Shown: positions 45,236 to 57,159 of the stretch, one piece after another
How positions within the stretch are numbered: position 1 is the stretch's first letter
Layout of the letters: every line of letters starts with the position of its first letter
Source of the DNA: Macrostomum hystrix
Lineage: Eukaryota; Platyhelminthes; Macrostomidae
NCBI GenBank assembly: GCA_950097015.1
Contig: CATNEN010000003.1
Coordinates: 10,149,501 to 10,213,500, forward strand
Direction: 5' to 3'
DNA length: 64,000 nt
Notes under the pieces: generated by a model
Told to the model about the DNA's origin: nothing
The model's database searches: none
Seen by the model: only the letters and a program-made list of their open reading frames with translations
Program-made: the position numbers and the translations under genes

Positions 45236-48200
45236 GGCACATGAGCGTCTTAGTACATCTAGAATTGCGAAATTAAAACTCTCAAAGGAGTTGCTGCAAA
45301 AGATAACGGAAGTTCGAATCTATTAAACCCATCGGTATTTTGTCTAGACATGGACAATCAGACAGCACTAGTTACATAGTCTAATTAGAATCTTAAAAAA
45401 TATCGTGTCGTAAAGAAAGAGAAGTACAAAGGTACTTTAAGCTACTATCTGCTAGGCTAGCCAAAAATATTGTAATTATAATGCTAAACACATTTTACGA
45501 CTTCGGACTGGGATCAGTTTTCAAGAACAAACGTAAATGCAGAAATGGAGAGTGCATTGCAAAACTCGCACACACTAACACAATGAGACATAAATATACA
45601 ATAGATCGGCTATTCCAAGAAGAAAAACTCATTTAAACCAAAATCTTAATTTCAGGCTTCAAACTAACTAGATGCGGGCAGTATTGTTTGAATAGATATT
45701 CAACACAATAGGAAAATTCATGGCATTAAATAGCATTGTCCACAAGAAGCCATTGTCCAGTAGAGTCACATTTCAAGCACAAATAGGCTTCTTACTGGTC
45801 AAATTTATTTAATTTCTCATACTGAGAACTATATTCTCTAGCAATAGAACTAGATCTAAAGTGGTCAAAAGCACACGATTAGACACTTTAGGGTCTTTAT
45901 CACCAGTAGAACTAACCATAAAATATCACAGCCATTTAAGAATGCACTAACGATACTACTTACAACAAGATTTAGAGAAGAATCCTTGCCAACTTCATAT
46001 AAAGCAATAAAGAATGACACAAAAATATTCATAACATCTAGTTGTAGAATAGGCCAGATAGAACAGTTACTCTACACAGGCATACACTCACACAGGTGTG
46101 TACATCTGCCCTGACTTTCTTATCGTCCTCAAGGTTGGCCCTCAAGGGCGTAAATTGCACGACAAGCCCCCAAGCCTTCTCTCCGCGGCTGAGCCCCAAA
46201 TAAATGTGACCTCGCCGTGGAATCGAACTTAGGGACCGTGGTGCGAGAGGCAAACGCAATAACCGCTCTGCCACCGACCCCCAAAACATGGCCAATGCAA
46301 TTATTCTGATTTGTCACTGAAGATAGCATTGTGTTGAGGCTAAAATCTACACCACCAATGTTACATGCTGTGACTTAGTTCAGGGAGATAAAGGAGAAAA
46401 TGGAAGCCAAAGCCAGGCAATAAGCTGTCACCTAGACTGCACTCTGAACAGAAACAAAGTCAGTAAGTGCATAAACACTAGAATTTCAAGTCATGGTTGA
46501 GAGGAATAACAACGAAAGTGAAAGGATTTTGATTCCTGCTATAACTGTGTAACAATACCCATACTGGACAAAATTGCTGGCCACCCTTGGTTACCAACAT
46601 TAATGCACTCAAAAATCATGCAGTATATATTATATTCATTAATAATTAGCTAAAGAAATTTTAATAAAACCACACCAACAGATACTAGATATTTACTGTA
46701 CCTAAAGAATGAAGCAAGCTACACAGTCCAAAAATGAACAAATTATTTGGACTAGATTGGCTCCAAAGTGTCAAAACAAAATTCTATATATAAATTTGAT
46801 GTAAATCCAAATATCAACTCAGAAGATTTGATATATTTTGCACTTCAATGCAGTTCCAATGCTATCTGACTATCTAACAACTGCAGTGTTTAACTGTAAA
46901 TTAAATTGAATGTCTAGATCATGCTAAGTGTATGCCAGAAAAAAATTGAAAGCTAGAGCAAGCAATAAAATGTTTATTTTGCACACGAAAAAGTAAAATA
47001 TAGCTCAGTATTGCATGATTAAACAGCCAACAGGCTAAAAAATGATAATGATATGCTCGTAAATGTCCAAAAGGCAGCAAAACATTTGAATATTTTCTCT
47101 TGCCAACAAACTTAAACACTTACTATTAGTGCTACTGCTATACATTATTAATCACATTGTCCTTAAACACAAAGTGTAGATATTGAAAATTATGTATGAG
47201 GAAATTGCATGCCGATTTTGGTAAGCAACCTCTTCATTACTAGATAAGTGCTTGTCTAACTGTTTATTTTTATTTTTTAGTAGTTACAAATTGCATCATA
47301 TGTTGTAATTATGCAATGTGGTATATTTTATACCATATGTCATATTTGGTTGCTGCCTAGTGCCCAAGCAGAATGCTAGTTAAGTTTTTGGAATTGGGCC
47401 TGCTACTGCAATTGCATTGTTGCATTGTACCTAGCCTTTTTAAGGAGGGGAGGATGGTATGCTGCCATTTTTGCTGTCTTTTTCACTTCTTGCAATCTTT
47501 CTATCTCTGTCTTGTGTGCATTCTTTCTCTTAACATCCTACAAAACCCAATTTTTATTGATTGCTTCATCAGTTAGCACAACCCTTAATTGATTGTTGTC
47601 AATTAACCCCTGTTTTGTTGTCTTTATGCCCTAGATTTTTATATATGCCTACCCAGCTATATCTAGATATGTCCAGCTGACTAGTTACTTAGCCCCACTA
47701 AGCTTGTCAGTCGACCTCTTACAAAGACTGTTTTAATCAGTGCAAATAAATGTGACCCATTGGCTACCATTGAATCAGTTGAGACACTATGAGTGTTTTA
47801 ATAAATATATCAGTTTAAGTTTTACTTTAACTGATAATAAATGACTATGAATCTGATTATGAAGCCAATTAACAATCTAACAATAATGGAGATAATAGCA
47901 AGTTGATACAATTCAGTTTTTCTGATATAATAACACCATAAGAACACCAAGCTAAGGCCAATGCAAGTGGATCTACTTCCACTTCTTTCAGCCACTACAA
48001 CTGCAATCAGCTGAAAAAAGAGATTTGGCACAGGGTGGCTGATCACCTGTCTCTGTAAAAAAGTTAGGACTAGCAAAACTATGAAACTCTAGTTTATGAA
48101 TTCTGGAAATCTAACTGCTCCAGTCTTCTAGAGCTAGCTAAGCTTGCCAAAAATGGAAACCTGAACACCACTAGCCAGAGGCTAGTCCCTAATAGAGCGA

Positions 48201-50210
48201 ATTTAAAAAAACTGTGGACACTCCTGCTAGGCGCGCAGGTGCGCAGTTGGTTTCAAGAAAAGAATGCAAATCCGCAATTGCTATATATCTTCAGTCTGAC
48301 TCAATGTAGTAATTGATTTCATGAAAAAATGTCAAAAGAACTTTTTTGATCTCTGTAGTGTATTTCTATAATTAGAACAGAACAGCTAAGGTTGTCTTTT
48401 CATACTCGGGCACTGCAGAGCAACGGCGCACTGTTTGTTATATATCTACATACTTATGACAACTTTACATACACAAGGCATGGCTGCGCGGACAGGAATT
48501 TTTTTCTGTGTAGCCACACAAGCAATTCTTCACAAGAATTGCGCCAGATGCTGTCTGCAAAAACCCCTAGGCCTATTGGCTCCAATAGGGAGGCTAGTGT
48601 GGAGTATTTTTCTTAGAAACCAGCAAATATGGGCAGGGAATCTGACATTTTAGGACTTCTTCATTTGTCTAAAAAAGTTATTTCATTCGAATTATGTTAT
48701 AAGAATGTTATTAGAATTAGAACATATTATTTTATTATGAGTTAGGCCCTAATAAACTGCCAGATCTGAACTGTCTGCAAGTTTTTGAAACTACACACTG
48801 AGCCAAAAGTACGCTGCAATGGCTCTCCCGCCCCTAGGAAAGTGGGCGGGACCAGCAAAGCTAGCTTATGTTAGGCCTAGTCTTGGTAGGCCTAGACAAG
48901 ATAAAATATTAACTGTCACTATATCTATATGGTAAGCCTAGCCATTCACATATTGTTGGAATTTTAAAGATAGCAATCTTGATATATACTTGATATGTAT
49001 TATTATTAATAACTAAGTAGTATAATATTATATTTAAAAAATTAATATAGCTCATGCCTATACTTTTTTCTACATAGAGGCTATGTTACCTATAGATGCC
49101 GATGTGGCTATGTCTATGTCTAACTGATGTCTATGACAACAACAGATTTAGATAACAACATTTATATAGACACAGCACACAGTCCTGAAGTGCTTACACG
49201 TGTTAGACATAAATATATATATATACGGGTCATCTTCTCGTCTTTCTATTCATCAGTTGACAATTAGCTTGATAATTTTTCATTATATGAATTAGCAGCT
49301 CGACGTGTTATAAATTTTCGGAAGAGTTTAACTTTAAACATATGGCAGCGTGGCCAATAAATTTTAACAAAAGCTTAAGAGCGTTTTCGCAATAGAGGAC
49401 TGAGCATCTAGAGACGTGATTAAAAATATTGGTAATATAACAGTCTATCTCTACATGCTTAGCTCAGTAACTTGTCAAGCAGCTTGATATTTCTTTACTT
49501 CTCTTAATTCACTTTCGTATATTCAAGGTGCTTAATATTTTTACTTTATTTTTTATGGTCGCTCGAAATCAATTTCCGCATCAATAGTGAACCAAATGAG
49601 AAGGGCCACTGGTTGTTAGTACTTAAAGTAATTAGTCTACTTTAGTAGTTCTTGTATAACGATTGAACAAAATGTACTTGTAATTAGATAATCTTACGTA
49701 TTTATATATTACCTAAAGATGATCTAATGTACATTGAAAGCTGAAATATTGGCATGTCGATCGCGGACCGCGGTAGAGATAGTAGTAGTCGCAGTAGAGG
49801 TAGTAGAGTTAGTGGTACGAGTGGCTGGATGAAGAAGATGAAGTTCTTTCATACATTTAATGATTTTATAAAATATCCATTCTTTAAACGATTTACTAAA
49901 ACATGAAAATGTATGAAATTACGTGGTTTTTCGAAACAATAATTGTTTATAAAAATCAAAGTCTAATAAAAAAATGCTGACAATCACAAAACCGTGATTA
50001 GTTCTAGTTTTTTTTAATGCTTAGCTGCGTGGTTACGCATACTGCAGCTGCAAGGTGAAATGATCTAAATCATTTTTATGAAGTCATCTCTATTTATTGG
50101 AAACTTGCCGACAAAAAAACAGAACCTTTAGAACTTACATAATTGCGCTACTATAAGTAATCAGATGGGTAATGCGATTCTTATTGCTGACGTAAGTCTA
50201 TAAATATGAT
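45236..50210. other. Long AT-rich region without a recognised gene
   Basis: About 5 kb with no coding exon, rRNA or tRNA gene I can support; only a family-1 SINE (46080-46290) stands out. It may be regulatory or intronic to a gene whose exons lie elsewhere. A run of GTAGTAG words occurs at 49790-49825. Confidence 0.4.
46080..46290 (-). mobile_element. Family-1 SINE, best-preserved copy
   Basis: On the minus strand: GGGGGTCGGTGGCAGAGCGG (A box region), AAGTTCGATTCCACGGCGAG (B box), TCACATTTATTTGGGGCTCA, CGCGGAGAGAAGGCTTGGGG, GTCGTGCAATTTACGCCCTT, AAGTCAGGGCAGATGTACAC. The head pairs a TGGC..AG..GG A box with a GTTCGATTCC B box about 45 bp later, as in tRNA genes. Confidence 0.85.
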
Positions 50211-50334
50211 CAGTGGCGGCGCAGGGGGGGGGGCGGGGGGGGCGGGCTGCCCCCGGGTGACCACCCCTCACCACCCTCAGGGGGTGACCACCCAACCACC
50301 GCCCCCCGCAGCTGGAGGTCCTGCGCCGCCACTG
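50211..50334. mobile_element. hAT-type MITE with 8-bp target duplication
   Basis: The ends CAGTGGCGGCGCAGG and CCTGCGCCGCCACTG are perfect inverted repeats. The element is flanked by AATATGAT on both sides (50203-50210 and 50335-50342). An 8-bp duplication and CAGTGGCGG-type ends are typical of hAT transposons. The 124-bp interior is very GC-rich, with a G run and two copies of GGGTGACCACCC. Confidence 0.9.
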
Positions 50335-50342
50335 AATATGAT

Positions 50343-50972
50343 AAGCATCTGTAAGTTTCAAAAAGCTTTTGTGATTGCTAATTTGCTTCCGTGATTTGAG
50401 ACTGCATGCTTTCCGTATAGTGTAGAATTAGCTATTTGATCTGATTTCGCTAATCCATGCGACAACTACAAAAGCCTTCTGAATGCATTCGAAATTCCAA
50501 ATTTCGCGGGGTCATTTTGATAGCTCGATCGATCTGCACACAAATTAAATATGTGATATTAATTGTCATATAGTCATATTTAGCCCATGTGAAATAACAT
50601 TAGAGTGCAGTTGCATGTGAGTTATGAGGTATTAACTCTGCCATAAATTATTTTGTTATTACTACTATTACTACTACTACTATTTGTTACTACTATATTA
50701 ACTAACATTCTTCACTACTCGGAGTGAAAGTTTCGTTAAGGCAATTCTCCTCAGTTTACTAATGAGCGGATGACGTAATAATCACTAATACCCCAGTGCA
50801 TTGTGAAATGCAGCGAGTGGCCTCACTTTTGAGTTAATTATATAACATCCTAAAAGTTATTGGTAAAATATATACAGTCTATTATTCTTTAAAACTAATC
50901 AGTTTAAGTTCACTGAACCAGCCTCAACAAAATAGCCAGCAATTATCAAATCCGTAAAATCGGCTGCAAGAA
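50343..50972. other. AT-rich spacer downstream of the SLC22 gene
   Basis: No exon or repeat recognised apart from short TACTACTAC runs at 50660-50690. Confidence 0.35.
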
Positions 50973-53210
50973 TCAAGCACGCTCTGTTGTAGCCACCATC
51001 TGCAAATCGTGTCGCCCGCTTCGCTTGGCGCAGCACGCAGCAGTCGGCATTCGCATGCCCTCCATGTCGGCGATGCTGTCCGGCATGAGCCGTTTGTGCG
51101 TCTCGGGCAGCAACAGCAGTAGCAGGCCCGAGGCGACACAGAAACCGCCGTAGAAAAAGTTGGGCAAAGTTGGAAAACCGCTGGCTAGCAGGTTGGTCAG
51201 CTCTGGGGCCAGTGTCTGACCCAGTCGCATTGCCTGTTGGTTCAATGATTCGGTTACAATTATATGTATCAGTATAGCACTACAAGAATCAAGAAGGCTG
51301 AGTTATTCAAGGATTCGGACACAGTAAAGTGCACTTTTTTACCATGAAAATAAGGGGCCGTGTGGGGGGTCGGAGCGGTTAACGCTTTTGCCTCTCGCGC
51401 CAAGGTCCCTAAGTTCGATTCCGCGGCGAGGCGACATTTATTTAGGGCGCAGCATCGGAAAAAGGGCTGAAATTGGCCATTTTTTGGGGGAATCCTAATT
51501 GGGTACTAAAATTAATAGCTCTGAAAAGATAACTTCATTTATTTCTTGTACTTTTACAGATCTGTAAGGGTGTTAGGCCTACGATTTTTTCGTGTCTATA
51601 GCACTTTTAAGCTTGTATTATAGTCGTAAAATCCACAGATCCGTAGACTTGTTCCATTAACAATAGAAAGACCTCTCGCTCTCTATAATATTATACTACA
51701 TGAAGAGGGTAAACATGTATCTAACACTTTGAAAAGAAATCCTAAGTTGGAAAACAGAAATAAAAGTATACCTGAGAAGCCATGATGAAGGATGTAGCTC
51801 GAATGTTGGTCGGCAGACTCTCTGAGCCGTAAATGAGCACAATGCTAAATGAAACGGTGATCAGAAACTTGGACAGCAATGCGCAGGCGCTCCTGGCACC
51901 GAAGGTGACAAACTCCGGCTGAGGCACGTACGGCACCAGGATTAACAGCAGACCGGCCGGGATTAGCAGCAGCATGTTGCTGAGGCGCCTACCACAACGA
52001 TCAGTTAGCAACCAGGCTAGAAAGGCGGCGGGCAGCTCCAGGGCTCCGGAGATCACCACATTCAGATAGGGATTCTTTGTAATGAAATCACGTCGAAACG
52101 AAGATGAGAAGTAGGACATGGCGTTGGCCACAAACAGAATCGTGAACGCAATCTCAATGCTGAGGTACTTGGCCTGACACAGACTCTCCTTGGGCAGAAG
52201 CTGAGACAGGCGCTGACTGCTGCACTGCTTCTGGCGCTGACCATGTTTTGTCTTGACTTCTGTCCGTGGCTCCTCGGAGAGTTCGCGCAGCTCTTCCTTG
52301 ACAATGTCTGACTCGTCGGTGAAGTCATCGACTTTCATAGCTTCAACAGCGCTTGGATCAAGGCCGTGCCGATTGAACAGACGAAGCAGGCTGGCTTGAG
52401 CTGCTGACTGACGACCACTGGCGAACAGCCATTTCGGAGACTCGACTAGCGACCAGGGGTAGCTCAAGTATCCTGTGGCTGAATTAGGATGAGCTGGTTT
52501 TCTTGGAATCATGGCGTCGCTAAATTTAGAGTTCTAAAGTGCAATAATGTCAGTGTACTCGTGACAAAGCTGATTACTCTACGAGGGGAGCGAGTGGCTG
52601 AGCGGTACTGCGTAAGAAATTTCGCGCTAAAGTCCCCGAGCTTGACTCGATTTGCTTACCTATGGTTATGGTTTAGATAACCAGATAACCAGTTTAGATA
52701 TTGCTTACCTATGGTTACGGCCACAATCGCAATCTGAATTCGCCAATTCATCACCAGGTAGGCAATGACACCAGATGCTGCATAGCCAAGTACCCACAAG
52801 ATCCAGTAGAAATTGCCGTGAAGGCCGTGATAATCTTCAGCAATGAGCTCAGTTAGGAAGGCTACTCCGGTTAGTACAGCAGGTGAGCCGAAGCCCATGA
52901 AGAATCTGAGCACCATCTGGGCCTTGAGGCTGCGAACAAAGATCACTAGAACGGTGCTGGCTAAATCGATGTAGACGAAGAGGATGAACGGCAACTTCCG
53001 GCCGAATGCGTCGGACAGCGGAGCGAAGAAGCAGCTGACAAAAATTCCCGCCTGTGTTTAGCGATTGGAAATGGACCAGGACTGAGTTAAACTGGAATAA
53101 CACAGATTTTCTACTGTAAAAGTGTTTTTTAGAGGTTTTCTCTGACATAAATAAATGTCCTTTGAACACAAGAAAGACCACACTATTCTATTCAATTCCA
53201 CACTACATCA

Positions 53211-53241
<31 letters not shown>

Positions 53242-53747
53242 TGGTTAAAAATGGAAAAAAAACCAATCAACAAAAAATTTGAATGCTAAGCTCTCACCTG
53301 CATGATGGTCTGCATTCTATCAGCCAGGTAAGCTCTGTCGCAAACAAAGTCGTACTCCATCAGCATGTTGTGCCTGCCAGCCTCAGTCGGTGAATAAGTC
53401 CACGCTTGGCAGGGAACGCGACTTGACGTCGCGTTCTCGTTGCTTAGCAACGGAGCCAAGCGATTCGCTCCATCTCTGACAAACTTTGGCGTGAAACATT
53501 TGAAATCCGAAATTGAGAAATTGGCTTCGGGTGAGATTTGAGTGACGTTGAGACTCGACCAGGCTATGGTTACATTGTCAACGATTGCCTGAGCACAATG
53601 AAATGGCACTTCGGCGGTTGCCAAGTTTAGAATGAAAATGTCAAACGCAGCTTTCATTGTGACATAGGATAGCAGCATAGTCATTGACCAGCGATACACT
53701 GGACTGGCCTGGGATAGCTGGGCGATGAAAGTCGATACCTCAGACAT
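50973..53747 (-). CDS. SLC22-type organic ion transporter (MFS), 4 exons
   Basis: Exons 53298-53747, 52709-53051, 51772-52478 and 50973-51233 (TGA) join in phases 0, 1 and 0 with GT-AG ends, about 586 aa. The order fits an organic cation/anion transporter in the plasma membrane: TM1 (YRWSMTMLLSYVTMKAAFDI), a large Cys-containing extracellular loop with NxS/T sites (NVTI, NVTQ, NATS) and RVPCQAWTYS, EYDFVC, the MFS motif LSDAFGRKLPF, a WSLVESPKWLFASGR segment, a charged cytosolic loop, DRCGRRLSN, YGSESLPTNIRAT and LLLPETHKRLMPDS. SPKWL and E..PT..R are typical SLC22 signatures. The substrate cannot be told from sequence. Introns 2 and 3 each contain a family-1 SINE. Confidence 0.92.
51358..51475 (+). 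mobile_element. Family-1 SINE, head-proximal part
   Basis: GGGGGGTCGGAGCGGTTAAC and TAAGTTCGATTCCGCGGCGA form the tRNA-like head, followed by ACATTTATTTAGGGCGCAGC; the 3' half of the element is missing. It lies in SLC22 intron 3. Confidence 0.8.
52583..52660 (+). mobile_element. Degraded family-1 SINE head
   Basis: GAGCGAGTGGCTGAGCGGTA and GCGCTAAAGTCCCCGAGCTT resemble the head, with a mutated B box (TTGACTCGATTTGC). In SLC22 intron 2. Confidence 0.55.
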
Positions 53748-54206
53748 GTTCCTTTGCGGCTGGCGATTCTACAAGGAGAATTTCCCGATCCGTTTATGTT
53801 TTCATTGCTTCTGTACTCACCAGCAATTGCAGTGAAAAGATTACGTTTTTTCCATAGGGAAAACCCACTGAATATACTTCACTATAGCTCCAAAAACGAA
53901 TGACCGATTTTCGTGAAAGTCCACCATATTAATTTTAACTTTTCGCCCCTTACAATGAACTAACTTTCAAGGCCGTCCAATGTCAACATCGGCGAGATAT
54001 TCTGCGATTCTTGTCAAAGACCCTCGTGCCAAGGACAACGAACATTGCTCGATCTGTATCAACATTCTATGGCGTATTACAATAACAATAAATTATATAT
54101 AATAATGCCCTTCGAATAATAAATAATGACATAATAGCTGTAATATAATCAGAAATAATAGTAATACTAACGACACCGTTACATGATAAAATTATATTGG
54201 TAGTTT
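53748..54206. other. Upstream region of the SLC22 gene
   Basis: AT-rich. A splice-acceptor-like CTCCTTGTAG lies 21 bases before the SLC22 start codon on the minus strand. A (TTA)n run sits in SLC22 intron 1 at 53212-53239. No other element recognised. Confidence 0.35.
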
Positions 54207-55634
54207 ATGCCACCAGACACCCCGACGAGATTATGCCACCAGACACCCCGACGAGATTATGCCACCGGACACCCCGACGAGATTATGCCACCAGACACCC
54301 CGACGAGATTATGCCACCAGACACCCCGACGAGATTATGCCACCAGACACCCCGACGAGATTATGCCACCGGACACCCCGACGAGATTATGCCACCGGAC
54401 ACCCCGACGAGATTATGCCACCGGACACCCCGACGAGATTATGCCACCAGACACCCCGACGAGATTATGCCACCGGACACCCCGACGAGATTATGCCACC
54501 GGACACCCCGACGAGATTATGCCACCGGACACCCCGACGAGATTATGCCACCAGACACCCCGACGAGATTATGCCACCGGACACCCCGACGAGATTATGC
54601 CACCGGACACCCCGACGAGATTATGCCACCAGACACCCCGACGAGATTATGCCACCAGACACCCCGACGAGATTATGCCACCAGACACCCCGACGAGATT
54701 ATGCCACCGGACACCCCGACGAGATTATGCCACCAGACACCCCGACGAGATTATGCCACCAGACACCCCGACGAGATTATGCCACCGGACACCCCGACGA
54801 GATTATGCCACCGGACACCCCGACGAGATTATGCCACCGGACACCCCGACGAGATTATGCCACCGGACACCCCGACGAGATTATGCCACCAGACACCCCG
54901 ACGAGATTATGCCACCGGACACCCCGACGAGATTATGCCACCGGACACCCCGACGAGATTATGCCACCAGACACCCCGACGAGATTATGCCACCAGACAC
55001 CCCGACGAGATTATGCCACCAGACACCCCGACGAGATTATGCCACCAGACACCCCGACGAGATTATGCCACCAGACACCCCGACGAGATTATGCCACCAG
55101 ACACCCCGACGAGATTATGCCACCAGACACCCCGACGAGATTATGCCACCGGACACCCCGACGAGATTATGCCACCGGACACCCCGACGAGATTATGCCA
55201 CCGGACACCCCGACGAGATTATGCCACCAGACACCCCGACGAGATTATGCCACCAGACACCCCGACGAGATTATGCCACCAGACACCCCGACGAGATTAT
55301 GCCACCAGACACCCCGACGAGATTATGCCACCAGACACCCCGACGAGATTATGCCACCAGACACCCCGACGAGATTATGCCACCAGACACCCCGACGAGA
55401 TTATGCCACCGGACACCCCGACGAGATTATGCCACCGGACACCCCGACGAGATTATGCCACCGGACACCCCGACGAGATTATGCCACCAGACACCCCGAC
55501 GAGATTATGCCACCGGACACCCCGACGAGATTATGCCACCAGACACCCCGACGAGATTATGCCACCAGACACCCCGACGAGATTATGCCACCGGACACCC
55601 CGACGAGATTATGCCACCAGACACCCCGACGAGA
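54207..55634 (+). repeat. 26-bp satellite, 55 copies varying at one base
   Basis: Unit GACACCCCGACGAGATTATG + CCACC[A/G]. Reading all 55 units I find no change except A or G at that base. Units 30-39 and 40-49 both read AAAAAAAGGG, a 260-bp higher-order repeat. Since 26 is not a multiple of three and no frame has a stop in three units, three long frames stay open; these are not genes. The right flank is homologous to 38080-38237. Confidence 0.98.
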
Positions 55635-57085
55635 ATCATTGAACATCTTGACAATGCCGAATTTCGTTGATTCCATAGAAATCATTTCATCGGAAAGAGC
55701 GGAAAATTTTCATGGGGATTGGATAACAAAAAATCTCAATGGAAACTTACCGATTGCAAATACTCAATGGACGAGTATATGCTGCCGAGTGTACCTCGAA
55801 TGTACTTTTATTTAAACTATCAAACACACCTACAAAATTCAATGCGAAGTGCTGATTCTGCTTAGTGCGCAGTCTCTGACGAGCCAATTTATACAGTTTC
55901 ACACCTGACTTTAAAATAATTTAGAAATCGGCTAAACAGTGCTTAAAACATGATTGAAAGCTGACACCTGACAATCACAAACACGCGACAACAATTTGGT
56001 CTGATTATGTATGTCAAGTAAACTTTGCTTCTAGTAGCAGCAAACTGAAATCTAATACTTGATTCGTATTTTGGCCTCTATAAATTATACAGAAGATTGG
56101 CTGAAGTATAGGAATTTTAGGCGCAACAAATGAGATTTGCTGCTTTGAATTCTTACTTAAAATCCAAGACACAAAGCTAGCGTGTGATATAAGCAAGATT
56201 AGCACTAAAACAATGTCAAAAACGTTTTATCAATTTTCCACTAGCCACAATACCTTTGCTTGCATTGGGTTCCCCGATAAGGACGCCAATTGAACCGGTT
56301 GCAAGCTTCTACTAATCACTAGACCTCAATGCAGTACTAGCTCGGATTATCTACAGTACGAGAAAAATATATCTCTTTAGAAATCTAACTGCTAGCGAGA
56401 TTCGATATAGCATATACGAGCTAGCATGAAGCCATTCTTGAGTTCCGAGTGTAGATAACTACACTACCACGACATATTGTTTTTCAGCTAAAATATCATT
56501 TAATCAAGTTAGATTATTGCCCAGTCTCGTAGACTACTTATAGTAGATTTAGAGAGCATGAACACAAATATGCATGCTCAGCTAATGCTGTAACTCAAGT
56601 TATAAAAATAAAAGGAATTTAGAATTGTAATATTGCGCGGCGCACCTGAAGGCTGCGTACAGCTGTCAGTCCATGGACTGTTGAGACGCGTCACACTGCA
56701 CCATCAATCACCTCAGCTAATGCTGAAGCAATTCAGAGGTAAGTGTCTTGCTAAAGGGAATCGAACCCCCGATCTTCTATTAACTCAAAGAAAATATTCA
56801 AAGAAATTTTACTCTATCGTGGGTCCGGCACTCTAACTACACGGCTAAAAATCCTATTTTTTAAGTAGAGTAAAATTTCTTTCAATGAGCCGTTCTTTTA
56901 AAATCAGCTCTTCAGTAGCTCTTTAGTAAAAGCTTTTGCGAGTGTATATTTTGTTTTAAACTAACGTTTTCACTCTTTTTTTTATTCAAAAATGTTATAA
57001 AAAGAACAAATAGTTTTCCAGCATTTCCTAGGTTATAATGTAAATCTGAGCCCCGGAAAAACTTTTTTACGCTCCGTTGCACTAC
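55635..57085. other. Intergenic, with a family-2 SINE
   Basis: AT-rich, no exon supported. Only the SINE at 56633-56855 is recognised. Confidence 0.4.
56633..56855 (-). mobile_element. Family-2 SINE, partial
   Basis: GCGGCGCACCTGAAGGCTGC, TACAGCTGTCAGTCCATGGA, GAGGTAAGTGTCTTGCTAAA and the reversed head (GGAATCGAACCCCCGATCTT, GGTCCGGCACTCTAACTACA) match 31905-32165, with an AT-rich insertion of about 35 bp inside the head between the two boxes. Confidence 0.75.
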
Positions 57086-57159
57086 TCATGCTCTCTATTC
57101 CCGTCACTCTCCTAATCTTCTTCCTCCCCCTCGCTGTCTTCCCTCTCCCTCTGTCTTCC

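Noticed and set aside
46190-46290. Possible tRNA genes (also at 31905-32165 and 51358)
   Set aside because: A and B boxes are present, but the same head recurs with a common non-tRNA body in many copies and the cloverleaf looks incomplete, so these are SINEs.
45236-50200. Several 60-90 codon frames
   Set aside because: Length and composition as expected by chance in AT-rich DNA; no motif, splice continuity or similarity recognised.
54197-55815. Three overlapping plus-strand open frames of 481-518 codons
   Set aside because: All are translations of the 26-bp satellite in three frames; no unique sequence, and the period explains the absence of stops.
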